From the NCBI RefSeq assembly GCF_000230555.1, contig NC_016078.1, positions 3,557,001 through 3,621,000 of the forward strand: 64,000 bases of DNA. Reading direction: 5' to 3'. The translations under genes and the position numbers were made by a program. Positions within the stretch are counted from its first letter, which is position 1; each line of letters opens with the position of its first letter. Under the pieces are notes generated by a model. The model was not told the origin of the DNA. It searched no databases and saw only the letters and a list, made by a program, of their open reading frames with translations. Shown piece after piece: positions 1 through 7,749 of this stretch. This DNA comes from Pelagibacterium halotolerans B2. Its GTDB lineage: Bacteria > Pseudomonadota > Alphaproteobacteria > Rhizobiales > Devosiaceae.

Positions 1-162
1 CTCCGCAGGCGTTGCGGAGTCCAGGTCCGGTCCACGAAACCGCGCGGTGCGTTGCAGGCTGCCGTCCTTGTTGAGGATGATGCCCGGCCCGATGAGCGCC
101 GCCCAAGGCAGGAAGTCGGCAAGCAAGGAGGCTTTGGAGCGGTATTCGGCAAGGCGCATCAT
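1..162 (-). CDS. trbE: TrbE, conjugative transfer ATPase (N-terminus only)
   Basis: This is the first 54 codons of a TrbE/VirB4-type ATPase, which energises assembly of the mating-pair type IV secretion channel at the inner membrane. The visible N-terminus begins MMRLAEYRSKASLLADFLPW and continues with a stretch typical of TrbE, before the ATPase motifs. The gene runs off the left edge, so it is truncated by the window and not necessarily broken. Two ATG codons (160-162 and 157-159) follow a GGAG-like ribosome site that lies at the end of trbD. The start is 3 bases after the trbD stop, fitting the trbBCDE operon order. Confidence 0.85.
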   Translation of the reverse strand, partial: MMRLAEYRSKASLLADFLPWAALIGPGIILNKDGSLQRTARFRGPDLDSATPAE

Positions 163-165
163 CGC

Positions 166-435
166 TCAAACTCCGAACCAGGTTGGAAAACGAAGATGCC
201 GCCGGACAACGTCGACGATCTGGGCGTCATGCTTGGCAGCCCAGACCGCGAGCAGATGGCCGACAAGCCAGAGCGCGATCCCGACCACCCAGAGCCTGAG
301 CCCAAGGCCGACTGCGGCCGCGAGCGTGCCGTTGGCGATGGCGATCGCACGCGGCGCGCCGCCGAGCAGGATCGGCTCGACCAGCGCACGGTGAACCGGT
401 GCGTAGAAGCCAGGGATTTCACCGGCACCCTCCAT
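166..435 (-). CDS. trbD: TrbD, conjugal transfer membrane protein
   Basis: This 89-residue protein is a TrbD/VirB3-like component of the mating channel. It is small, with a hydrophobic central part (about residues 35-65) that would form one or two membrane segments, and ends in a basic-aromatic tail (RFPTWFGV). The ATG shares one base with the TGA of trbC (sequence TGATG on the coding strand), which indicates translational coupling. Its position between trbC and trbE is the canonical order. Family members are poorly conserved, so the call leans partly on context. Confidence 0.88.
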   Translation of the reverse strand: MEGAGEIPGFYAPVHRALVEPILLGGAPRAIAIANGTLAAAVGLGLRLWVVGIALWLVGHLLAVWAAKHDAQIVDVVRRHLRFPTWFGV

Positions 436-764
436 CAGATCAGCGCTCCGCCCCCGAAGGAGAAGAAGGACAGGAAGAAGCTTGACGCGGCGAAGGCGAT
501 GGAGAGGCCAAAGACGATCTGCACCAGCCGGCGAAAGCCGCCCGAGGAGTCGCCGAAAGCGAGCGTCAGGCCGGTAATGATGATGATGATCACGGCGACG
601 ATCTTTGCGACCGGTCCTTCGATCGATTCCAGGATCGACTGGAGCGGCGCCTCCCAGGGCATGCCCGATCCGGCTGCATGGGCGGGCGCAGCAAGTAGAA
701 CGCCGACAGCGAGGGCGGTCGCATAGAGCGGCCAGCGTGGATAGAGAATGGTGGTTCTGGTCAT
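435..764 (-). CDS. trbC: TrbC, VirB2-like conjugative pilin precursor
   Basis: This 109-residue protein has a signal peptide (roughly residues 1-30, hydrophobic core ending in an Ala-rich AHA cleavage-like site). Two hydrophobic segments follow (about residues 55-70 and 82-103) that form the usual hairpin of VirB2/TrbC pilins. It is the structural subunit of the conjugative pilus and would be processed and inserted in the inner membrane. The gene overlaps trbB by 4 bases and trbD by 1 base, so the set is read as one operon. Confidence 0.92.
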   Translation of the reverse strand: MTRTTILYPRWPLYATALAVGVLLAAPAHAAGSGMPWEAPLQSILESIEGPVAKIVAVIIIIITGLTLAFGDSSGGFRRLVQIVFGLSIAFAASSFFLSFFSFGGGALI

Positions 765-1744
765 GGATGGTCTCCTGTCTGGGGATGAAGAAGAGGCTGG
801 AGCCGATAGTCACCGCTCGTATCGAGGCGCTCGACGCGGGCGAGTTCGGAGAGCCGGCGCGCCGATCCGCGGCCAGAGAGAACGGCGATCAGGTCGATGG
901 TCTCGGCGATCATCGCGCGCGGTACGGTGATGACGGCTTCCTGGATGAGCTGTTCGAGACGGCGCAGCGCGCCGAGGGCCGAGCCCGCGTGAATGGTGCC
1001 GATCCCGCCCGGATGGCCGGTGCCCCAGGCTTTCAGAAGATCGAGCGCTTCGGCGCCACGCACCTCGCCGATCGGAATGCGGTCGGGCCGAAGGCGTAGC
1101 GAGGAGCGGACAAGATCGGAAAGCGACGCAACGCCATCCTTCGTCCTCAAGGCGACCAGGTTCGGCGTCAGGCATTGGAGTTCGCGCGTATCCTCGATCA
1201 GAACGACGCGGTCGGAGGATTCGGCGACTTCGGCCAGCAGCGCATTGGTGAGCGTGGTCTTGCCAGTCGAAGTGCCGCCGGCGACAAGGATATTGGCGCG
1301 CGTTGTGATGGCCTCGCGCAATTCCGCCGCCGTTTCTTCCGGCATGATCCCGCCGCGCACATAGTCTTCGAGCGTGAAGACCGCGATGGCCGGCTTACGG
1401 ATGGCGAAGACCGGCGCGGCGACGACGGGCGGTAGCAGGCCTTCGAACCGCTCTCCTGTTCCCGGCAACTCCGCTGATACGCGCGGGGATCCGGCATGGA
1501 CTTCTACGCCGACGTGATGCGCGACCAAACGAATGATCCGTTCGCCATCCGCCGCCGAAAGTTGTTCGCCCGTATCGGCCAGCCCTTCGCTCAGCCGGTC
1601 GACCCATAGACGACCATCAGGATTGAGCATCACTTCAATAACGGCAGGGTCTTCGAGCCACGCGGCAACGTCTGCCCCTAGCGCGGTCCTGAGCATGCGC
1701 GCGCCACGGGCGAGAGCTTCGGATTTGAGTGTGTGGACGGTCAT
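761..1744 (-). CDS. trbB: TrbB, VirB11-like conjugative ATPase
   Basis: This 327-residue P-loop ATPase is of the VirB11/TrbB (type II/IV secretion) family and drives pilus and channel assembly from the cytoplasmic face. Walker A is GGTSTGKT at residues 156-163. An Asp-box-like ED-T-REL follows near 184-189, and the [15 protein letters not shown] stretch corresponds to the His-box region. It is the first gene of the trb cluster here. Related elements usually have copG and traG directly upstream, but about 3.5 kb of cargo separates them in this window, so trbB probably depends on its own or a cargo promoter. Confidence 0.95.
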   Translation of the reverse strand: MTVHTLKSEALARGARMLRTALGADVAAWLEDPAVIEVMLNPDGRLWVDRLSEGLADTGEQLSAADGERIIRLVAHHVGVEVHAGSPRVSAELPGTGERFEGLLPPVVAAPVFAIRKPAIAVFTLEDYVRGGIMPEETAAELREAITTRANILVAGGTSTGKTTLTNALLAEVAESSDRVVLIEDTRELQCLTPNLVALRTKDGVASLSDLVRSSLRLRPDRIPIGEVRGAEALDLLKAWGTGHPGGIGTIHAGSALGALRRLEQLIQEAVITVPRAMIAETIDLIAVLSGRGSARRLSELARVERLDTSGDYRLQPLLHPQTGDHP

Positions 1745-1883
1745 CGGCGGCCCCGCATTGAATTACGGGACACATCAAGAAGACCGTTAATGGGTCAGCA
1801 GCAACAGAGTTGTGGGCGTAGTAGCGCTATGGCGTAAAGAGGCAGGACAATACGTGGGTAGCGGGGTTGGAACACGGTCGGCT
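1745..1883. other. trbB upstream region, no gene seen
   Basis: This is the first part of the intergenic space between trbB and the cargo genes. I see no open frame with coding character. It should hold the present promoter of the trb operon, but no clear -35/-10 pair could be assigned by eye. Confidence 0.4.
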
Positions 1884-1934
1884 TTGCGGACAGAGCACCA
1901 GTTCGCTGCGCTTGCTCGAACGGCCGCTATGGGG
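1884..1934 (+). repeat. Dispersed repeat R2, copy a
   Basis: About 51 bases starting TGCGGACAGAGC resemble 3851-3899, which starts TGCGGACAAAGC, at roughly two thirds of positions. Both are between genes. At 3764-3899 this R2 motif directly follows motif R1, and R1 alone recurs at 5231-5288. Together they punctuate the cargo inserted between trbB and copG. Confidence 0.55.
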
Positions 1935-2005
1935 TGAATCCAAATTCAAATGGCAAAGCGCCCGATGGGTTGCACCGGGCACTTCTTTCTCAAGTCACCT
2001 CGAGA

Positions 2006-2725
2006 TTACTTAGTAGCGAGGATGTCGAAATTGTGGACGTTTGCCAACACACCGTCGTCCCATCCGCCAGAGACCAATTCTGGAGCCTTTTCATTCAGGA
2101 GTCCGGCGACTTGTCCGGCAAAGTGCGCTTCGCGGCCAGAGTTGTCGGCAAAGATGTCGAAGATGGCAAAGTTGTTCTCGTCAATCTGCAGCGCCGCCCA
2201 GAACAATGTCTTGGGTTCGGTATCTGCGACGATGGGGCCGGCGGCGGTCAGCAAGGCTGCCAATTCGGGGCCTTTACCTGGAGCAGCTTCGAGCTTGATG
2301 TAAGTTGCGGTCGTTGCCGTGTAGAGATTAACCGGCGCCTTTACCGACAGGACATCGGAGTTGTTGATATTCGCGACAACACCGTCGTCCCATCCTCCGT
2401 CGACCAGCGCGTCCGCGTTTTGGTTCAAAGCCGCAGCAACCGCTCCTGAGAAATGAGCGTCGCGTGCTTCTTCATCTGCGAAGATGTCAAAGATTGCGAG
2501 CGTATCGTCGGCTTGCAGAGCAAACCAAAGTACGGTGCCCGGCTCTGTTTCTCGCACGATCGGTGCGGCACCAGCCAGAAACTCCGCGAAGGCTTCGGTC
2601 TGGCCTTCGGCGGCGGGCATGGCGATGTAGCTGGCAGTATGATTTTCCATCGGGTTGTCCTGTGCAGTTGCAGAAGTTGTGATCAGAGCCAGTGCGGCGA
2701 ATGCCTGAAGGACTTGCGTTTTCAT
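2006..2725 (-). CDS. Secreted protein with two antibiotic-biosynthesis-monooxygenase-like domains
   Basis: This 239-residue protein has an N-terminal signal peptide (MKTQVLQAFAALALITTSATA) followed by two copies of a dimeric alpha/beta-barrel (ABM-like) domain, about residues 28-125 and 135-239. The repeats are obvious by eye. Both contain a TYIxxxAxxGxxxEFxxxL-like opening, a TEPxTLxWxAL strand, an AIFDIFAD strand and a WDDGVxANxxNxDxL ending. The family is associated with small-molecule oxygenation or heme/quinone chemistry, but the substrate cannot be told. The start at 2725 is preferred because the signal peptide begins there and the upstream extension lacks character. It is transcribed divergently from a LysR regulator. 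Confidence 0.75.
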   Translation of the reverse strand: MKTQVLQAFAALALITTSATAQDNPMENHTASYIAMPAAEGQTEAFAEFLAGAAPIVRETEPGTVLWFALQADDTLAIFDIFADEEARDAHFSGAVAAALNQNADALVDGGWDDGVVANINNSDVLSVKAPVNLYTATTATYIKLEAAPGKGPELAALLTAAGPIVADTEPKTLFWAALQIDENNFAIFDIFADNSGREAHFAGQVAGLLNEKAPELVSGGWDDGVLANVHNFDILATK

Positions 2726-2821
2726 GGTCGTCTCCCGGCTTGAAGTGCATCGTGGTTGGTTTCGATGCACTCTTGTCCCATGCCGGATGCGTCGGACTCC
2801 AATTCCGAAATTCTATTCTTT

Positions 2822-2838
2822 GATAGACATGGGCTATC
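2822..2838. promoter_or_regulatory. Putative LysR-type operator
   Basis: A perfect dyad GATAG-N7-CTATC lies in the intergenic region between the divergent ABM gene and the LysR gene. It has the T-N11-A architecture typical of LysR-type binding boxes (ATAG-N7-CTAT). Binding by the adjacent regulator is inference. Confidence 0.55.
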
Positions 2839-2885
2839 GTAGTTGGTTTGATGGCCTGAACAGGGATGTGACGGAGAATGCGGTG

Positions 2886-3758
2886 ATGGAAATGAACCAG
2901 ATCAGGTATTTTCTCGCTGTCTGCGAGCACCGAAACTTTACCCACGCAGCCAGTGCCGCCAATGTCTCCCAACCTTCCTTGACGACTGCGATCAAGAAAC
3001 TTGAAGACGAGCTTGGAGGTGAGCTGTTTGTCAGAGACCGTGCGGGATGCAGGCTTACCGCCCTCGGAAAACTCATGCAGCCAAGGTTGCGGAAGGTTCA
3101 CGATGAGACGCTACAGGCTAAGGCAGAAGCGATCCGTCATGTGCGCTTGGAGCGGGTTCCAATCTCTGTCGGTGTCGGCGAAACGATTGGCCACAACAGA
3201 ATTTCGGCTGCTATGGAGCGCACTCGTACGCGATTGCCGCAAGCCGAAATCGAATTGATCGTTGCGTCATCCTCTGAGCTTCTTGCCGGGTTGCGGGATT
3301 GTGAATTTGACGTTGTAGTCAGCGCAGAGAAGGTCAGTGAAGACCTCTATCGCATAGACCGTCTCTATGAAGAGGATTACAAGGTCGTGGTGTCAAAGTC
3401 GCACCCGTTGTCTGAACTAAATGCGATTTCTCTTTCGACTCTTGCTGGAACTGATATGCTTGACCGACTAAATTGCGAAATGCGGGATGCTTTGCATGGG
3501 GCCTGCGCGGATCATGGTCACGAACTCTACGCGGCCTATCGGTCAAATCGCGTGGATTGGTTAGTTGAACTCGCGCGGCAAGGGTCAGGTGCGGTGATCC
3601 TGCCAGCCACCGCAATTCCTTCGGACATGGGCCTTGTGTCGAAACCCTTCGATGGTCTTGAAATATCAAGAACTGTTTTGGCTCTTCGATATCGGCACCA
3701 AACGACGAGACCAGAGACAAATGACCTGATCCGTGAGATGACGCGCACGCCAGCGTAG
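2886..3758 (+). CDS. LysR-family transcriptional regulator
   Basis: This 290-residue regulator has a classical N-terminal winged helix-turn-helix (residues about 3-62, with MNQIRYFLAVCEHRNFTHAA and the recognition helix region SQPSLTTAIKKLEDELGG). A LysR substrate-binding domain of two alpha/beta subdomains follows (about 90-285). The start at 2886 has a GGAG site 9 bases upstream; longer frames add residues unlike the family. It is divergent from the double ABM-domain gene, and the intergenic dyad at 2822-2838 suggests that it controls that gene and itself. The inducer is unknown. Confidence 0.88.
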   Translation: MEMNQIRYFLAVCEHRNFTHAASAANVSQPSLTTAIKKLEDELGGELFVRDRAGCRLTALGKLMQPRLRKVHDETLQAKAEAIRHVRLERVPISVGVGETIGHNRISAAMERTRTRLPQAEIELIVASSSELLAGLRDCEFDVVVSAEKVSEDLYRIDRLYEEDYKVVVSKSHPLSELNAISLSTLAGTDMLDRLNCEMRDALHGACADHGHELYAAYRSNRVDWLVELARQGSGAVILPATAIPSDMGLVSKPFDGLEISRTVLALRYRHQTTRPETNDLIREMTRTPA

Positions 3759-3763
3759 TGAGG

Positions 3764-3820
3764 TCGGTAACCGACATTCGCCCATAGTGCAGCATTCGTC
3801 ACTTTGGGCTCGGAGCCGTC
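3764..3820 (+). repeat. Dispersed repeat R1, copy a
   Basis: This 57-base motif contains ACCGACATTCGCC, GCAGC, CTTTGGGCTC and AGCCGTC in the same order and nearly the same spacing as 5231-5288. The two copies are direct repeats that bracket the ArsR/cation-efflux gene pair. The copy here begins just after the LysR stop codon and is followed by motif R2 (3851-3899). Confidence 0.7.
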
Positions 3821-3850
3821 TTCCGCCGCGGCTCGCCTGAGCGGCCGGTG

Positions 3851-3899
3851 TGCGGACAAAGCGCCATTTTGCTGCGGCTGCGCAAATGGCTGCTTTAGG
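3851..3899 (+). repeat. Dispersed repeat R2, copy b
   Basis: This is the second copy of the motif seen at 1884-1934 (opening TGCGGACAAAGC, then GCTGCG, then a purine-rich GGCTGCTTTAGG end). It lies 30 bases after R1 copy a, so R1 and R2 probably belong to one ~135-base dispersed unit. Confidence 0.55.
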
Positions 3900-3938
3900 C
3901 CTGGCGCACCAATAGAACATTGCAGCAGGACACGTCGG

Positions 3939-4301
3939 TTAATCCGTATAGCTTCGGCAGGCATCGACCCCTACGGCTGTCGAGGCAAGTAGTTGATCTG
4001 CGTCGCGGATGAGATCAGCGATCCGCCTGTCCGCAAGGCGATACCGGACGAACCGACCTTCGTTCCTGCGACTGACCAGACCGCAATCCAAAAGGCAGCG
4101 CAGATGGTTCGAGACATTGGGCTGACCAAGCCCTGTTTGGGTAACGATTTCCTGCACGCTGCGTTCGTCCGACAGTAGCGCATCGAGGATCGCAAGACGG
4201 CTGGGGTCGCCGAGACCCCGGAAGAGCTTTGCCCGCGGCTCAAGGGTGTCAGCTGCCGAAAGATCGTCTTGAATGTTTTGCAATGTCATATCATTATCCA
4301 C
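3939..4301 (-). CDS. ArsR/SmtB-family metal sensor, CmtR-like
   Basis: This 120-residue winged-helix repressor has the ArsR core LFRGLGDPSRLAILDALL (27-44) and the recognition helix GQPNVSNHLRCLLDCGLV (59-76). Cys69 and Cys73 form a C-x3-C pair in that helix and Cys115 lies near the C-terminus. This is the arrangement known for CmtR-type Cd/Pb sensors, so metal sensing is likely. It is divergent from the cation-efflux gene at 4353, with only 51 bases between starts, so one operator probably controls both. An alternative ATG lies 12 bases downstream (MTLQN). Confidence 0.85.
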   Translation of the reverse strand: MDNDMTLQNIQDDLSAADTLEPRAKLFRGLGDPSRLAILDALLSDERSVQEIVTQTGLGQPNVSNHLRCLLDCGLVSRRNEGRFVRYRLADRRIADLIRDADQLLASTAVGVDACRSYTD

Positions 4302-4352
4302 TGATACGTTAGCGGCGACTTCTTTCGCACGCTACCTTCAAGAGGATCGCAT

Positions 4353-5204
4353 ATGAGCCGAGCAGATAACACCACGTTGCCTACAACGTCTTTGCCGATC
4401 CGGATGCGGGTGCATGGCATGGACTGCGCCAAGGATGCCGCCGAGATCGAACGGGCCGCTCGGTCTGCGGGCGTGGCTGAAGGCGATGTGAAGGTGTCTG
4501 CCGCAACCCATGTCATGACATTGCGGATCGCCGAAGACGACTTGCCGAAAGTGCGTCCAGCACTGGACGCAACCGGCTATGGCTTTGAGCTGATCAAGAG
4601 CGGGGATACATCGTCCGATCCGGCTTACAAAGACCCGAGCTATCGCCGCGCGCTCTGGATCGTGGTCCTGCTCAATCTCGGCTACGGGGTGATCGAGATG
4701 TTCGGCGGGTTCCTGTCCGGATCGCAAGCTTTGAAAGCAGATGCCCTGGATTTTTTGGGCGACGGCGCAATCACCTTTCTGGGCCTGCTCGCTATCGGTT
4801 GGAGTCTGACATGGCGGGCGCGGTCGGCGATGATCCAGGGCGTGTTCTTGGGATTTCTGGGGCTTGGCGTTGTCGGCAGCACAATCTGGCGTGTCCTGAA
4901 TCAGACGACACCAGAGGCCGGGTTAATGGGAGCCTTCGCCGTGGGCGCGCTGATCGTAAACATTCTTGCGGTGCTGCCGCTGCTAAAACACCGCAAGGGC
5001 GACGCCAACATGCGGGCCGTATGGCTGTTCTCCCGGAACGACGCCATCGGCAACCTCGCCGTGGTGATCGCTGCCGGACTGGTCGCCTGGCTCGGCAGTG
5101 CCTGGCCTGACCTCATCGTTGCTTTCGCCATCGCAGGGCTGTTCCTGCATTCGTCATGGATGATCATCCGGGATGCGCGGAGTGATCTGTCAGAAACCGA
5201 GTGA
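4353..5204 (+). CDS. Cation diffusion facilitator with N-terminal HMA-like domain
   Basis: This 283-residue inner-membrane transporter starts with a heavy-metal-associated-like fold (MRVHGMDCAKDAAEIE, Cys25 in an MDCxxD motif). About six membrane helices of a CDF/CzcD-like efflux protein follow from residue 100. Candidate metal ligands are Asp133/Asp137 in ALDFLGDG and the NDAIGN motif later. The usual cytoplasmic C-terminal CDF domain is absent, because the protein ends soon after the last helix. The gene is divergent from a CmtR-like sensor, suggesting Cd/Pb/Zn/Hg-class cation resistance. The exact ion is inferred, not shown. Confidence 0.82.
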   Translation: MSRADNTTLPTTSLPIRMRVHGMDCAKDAAEIERAARSAGVAEGDVKVSAATHVMTLRIAEDDLPKVRPALDATGYGFELIKSGDTSSDPAYKDPSYRRALWIVVLLNLGYGVIEMFGGFLSGSQALKADALDFLGDGAITFLGLLAIGWSLTWRARSAMIQGVFLGFLGLGVVGSTIWRVLNQTTPEAGLMGAFAVGALIVNILAVLPLLKHRKGDANMRAVWLFSRNDAIGNLAVVIAAGLVAWLGSAWPDLIVAFAIAGLFLHSSWMIIRDARSDLSETE

Positions 5205-5230
5205 TCTGGCGGAAAAGCTGACGTGCGAAC

Positions 5231-5288
5231 CGGAAACCGACATTCGCCACTGCGCAGCGAGTCCGGAACTTTGGGCTCAAAGCCGTCA
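5231..5288 (+). repeat. Dispersed repeat R1, copy b
   Basis: This is the direct-repeat partner of 3764-3820, with the same order of conserved blocks (ACCGACATTCGCC, GCAGC, CTTTGGGCTC, AGCCGTC). It ends exactly on the stop codon of copG (5286-5288), so it marks the copG-side boundary of the cargo inserted into the conjugation operon. Confidence 0.7.
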
Positions 5289-5720
5289 TTGCTCAGATTG
5301 GAGACCTGCGACGTCCTCCGAAACTTCTTTCGCTAGCGTGCTTCCCTTCGCCAACCGCCGTCCAAGGGTCTCCACGAAACCCTCATAGCGCTCCCGTCCC
5401 TTTGCCTGCGCCGCCTCGCGCTTCGTGTCGGGCAGCGGCGGAGTCGTTGTCAGCCAGAACCGGACGAAGAGCGCCAGCGCTTCGGTGGAGATGGTTTGGT
5501 TGCGCTCCAGGCGTTCGACAGCGCGGGTCAGCCGATCGAGACGCCGGGTGATGGCAGCCTCGCGCTGGTCAGCGGCATCCGGCGAAAGATAAGAGGCGAG
5601 CGCCGCCTCCACGACCTGGGATTTGGAAACCTTTCTGCGTGCTGCCAACGCTTCCAGCTCCGCTGTCAACGATGGGTCGAAATACACATTGAGCCGATCT
5701 TTTTTCATGACGGGCCTCAA
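5286..5720 (-). CDS. CopG/ribbon-helix-helix protein of the tra operon
   Basis: This 144-residue protein has an N-terminal ribbon-helix-helix (KKDRLNVYFDPSLTAELEALAARRKVSKSQVVEAAL, about 6-42). A helical region with two heptad-like stretches follows. It starts inside the last codons of traG (ATG overlaps the stop by 4 bases) and belongs to the traG-copG-trbB block of trb-type ICEs. It is probably a DNA-binding auxiliary protein for transfer or an autoregulator. The distal trb genes are now displaced by inserted cargo. Confidence 0.85.
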   Translation of the reverse strand: MRPVMKKDRLNVYFDPSLTAELEALAARRKVSKSQVVEAALASYLSPDAADQREAAITRRLDRLTRAVERLERNQTISTEALALFVRFWLTTTPPLPDTKREAAQAKGRERYEGFVETLGRRLAKGSTLAKEVSEDVAGLQSEQ

Positions 5721-7726
5721 AGCTCGATGCCGTCATCGGGATCGAGCGAGGCTTGGCGCGCGACGCTTTTGAACCGTCCCTGCATCTGCCGGGCACGCTG
5801 CGCATCATCATCCGGCTCATCGTCGAGGCCTGCAAATTCCTCCCGTGCCGGCGCTGTTCGTTCCGGTGCGATGTCTTCATGCTCGGGCAGTTCCGGCTCG
5901 CGGCGGATGCCGCCATCAGTGTCCTCATTCCCCTCGCGGAAGGCCTTCTTCCCGGGCTTGGGCGCAGCGACTGTAGCTTGTCCGCTCCAATCATCCGTTT
6001 GCGGTTTGTCGGGCGCGGCGTGATCGGCAACCAGTTGCGGCGATTCGACGATGCGTGACTTGAACTGCGGATCAGTATAGTAACGCGCCTTCTTCCCCCT
6101 GATCGGCGGTGCGCCGGAGACAAGGACGATCTCATCGTCCGGCGGCAATTGCATGATCTCTCCGGGAGTCATCAGCGCGCGCGCTGTTTCCTGGCGCGAA
6201 ACCATGAGATGGCCGAGCCAGGGCGACAATCTGTGTCCGGCATAGTTCTTCATCGCCCGCATCTCCGTCGCCGTGCCGAGGGCGTCGGAAACCCTCTTGG
6301 CGGTGCGCTCGTCGTTGGTCGCGAAGCTCACCCGGACATGGCAGTTGTCGAGGATGGCGTTGTTCTGGCCATAGGCCTTCTCGATCTGATTGAGGGACTG
6401 GGCGATGAGAAATGCTTTGAGCCCATAGCCCGCCATGAAGGCGAGCTGGCTCTCGAAGAAATCGAGCCGACCGAGCGCCGGAAACTCGTCGAGCATCAGC
6501 AACAGGCGGTGACGCCTGCGATCGGTGTTCAGCTCTTCGGTCAGTCTGCGCCCGATCTGATTGAGTACGAGCCGGATCAGCGGCTTGGTTCGGCTGATGT
6601 CGGAGGGCGGCACGACGAGGTAGAGCGTTGTCGGCTGGGCCTCGGAAACGAGGTCCTCGATCCGCCAATCGCAGCGGCTGGTGACCTTGGCGACGACCGG
6701 GTCACGATAGAGGCTGAGGAAGCTCATCGCGGTCGACAGCACGCCCGAGCGTTCGTTCTCGGCCTTGTTGAGCAGCTCGCGGGCGGCTTGCGCCACGACC
6801 GGATGCGGCCGGTCGCCGAGATGGGGCGTGCGCATCATGGCCGCAAGCGTCGATTCGACCGGCCGTCCTGGATCGGAGAGCAAGGCGGCGACGCCGGCGA
6901 GCGTCTTGTCGGCCTCGGCATAGAGGACATGGAGGATTGCGCCGACAAGCAGTGAATGGCTTGTCTTCTCCCAATGATTCCGGCGTTCGAGCAAACCTTC
7001 AGGGTCGACCAGAATATCGGCGATGTTCTGAACATCACGCACCTCGCTGTCGCCGCGTCGGACTTCCAAAAGGGGATTGTAGGCCGCGCTCTTCGCATCG
7101 GTCGGATCGAACAGGAGGGTGCGGGAGAAGCGCGACCGCCAGCCGGCCGTGAGATCCCAGTTCTCGCCCTTGATATCATGGACGATGGCCGAGCCCGGCC
7201 AGGTCAGAAGACTCGGCACCACGAGCCCGACGCCTTTGCCGGAGCGGGTCGGCGCGAAACACAGCACATGCTCGGGCCCGTCGTGACGGAGATAGCGGTT
7301 CTCGAAACAACCGAGCACCACGCCATCCGGAGCGAGCAGCCCGGAGGCCTCGACATCCCTGCGTTCCGCCCATCGGGCCGAGCCATAGGTGGTCACGTCC
7401 CGCGCCTCGCGGGCGCGCAGGATGGAAAGAAAAATGGCGACGGCGATCGCGGCGATCCCGCCGCTGCCGGCGATGATGGCGCCTTCGACGAACACGCGCG
7501 GGGCATAGGCGTCATAGAAATACCACCACACGAAGAAGCTCCAGGGCGGATAAACAGGCCAGCCGAGGATGTCCGTCATCGGCGCGCCGAGTTGTGGCTG
7601 AAAACCGAGCCGCCATGCGGTCCACTGGGTCGCTGCCCAGACGAAACTGACGGCGACCAGAGTGACCATGATGATCTGGCCCCAGAGGATCCTGGCCGCT
7701 TGTGTCTGCTGAGTCTTGATCGGCAT
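5717..7726 (-). CDS. traG: TraG/VirD4-like type IV coupling protein
   Basis: This 669-residue inner-membrane ATPase links the relaxosome to the secretion channel. N-terminal membrane segments lie at about 12-36 and 80-103. Walker A is in APTRSGKGVG (158-167), followed by VVPSLLTWPGSAIVHDIKGENWDLT. Walker B is in RLLLMLDEFPALGRL, and a TraG-type tail with many acidic residues ends the protein. Length and motif order fit the family. It sits 23 bases downstream of the relaxase stop and overlaps copG, so relaxase-traG-copG is one transcription unit. Confidence 0.96.
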   Translation of the reverse strand: MPIKTQQTQAARILWGQIIMVTLVAVSFVWAATQWTAWRLGFQPQLGAPMTDILGWPVYPPWSFFVWWYFYDAYAPRVFVEGAIIAGSGGIAAIAVAIFLSILRAREARDVTTYGSARWAERRDVEASGLLAPDGVVLGCFENRYLRHDGPEHVLCFAPTRSGKGVGLVVPSLLTWPGSAIVHDIKGENWDLTAGWRSRFSRTLLFDPTDAKSAAYNPLLEVRRGDSEVRDVQNIADILVDPEGLLERRNHWEKTSHSLLVGAILHVLYAEADKTLAGVAALLSDPGRPVESTLAAMMRTPHLGDRPHPVVAQAARELLNKAENERSGVLSTAMSFLSLYRDPVVAKVTSRCDWRIEDLVSEAQPTTLYLVVPPSDISRTKPLIRLVLNQIGRRLTEELNTDRRRHRLLLMLDEFPALGRLDFFESQLAFMAGYGLKAFLIAQSLNQIEKAYGQNNAILDNCHVRVSFATNDERTAKRVSDALGTATEMRAMKNYAGHRLSPWLGHLMVSRQETARALMTPGEIMQLPPDDEIVLVSGAPPIRGKKARYYTDPQFKSRIVESPQLVADHAAPDKPQTDDWSGQATVAAPKPGKKAFREGNEDTDGGIRREPELPEHEDIAPERTAPAREEFAGLDDEPDDDAQRARQMQGRFKSVARQASLDPDDGIEL

Positions 7727-7749
7727 GTTTTATCCTTCCAGTGCAGTGC

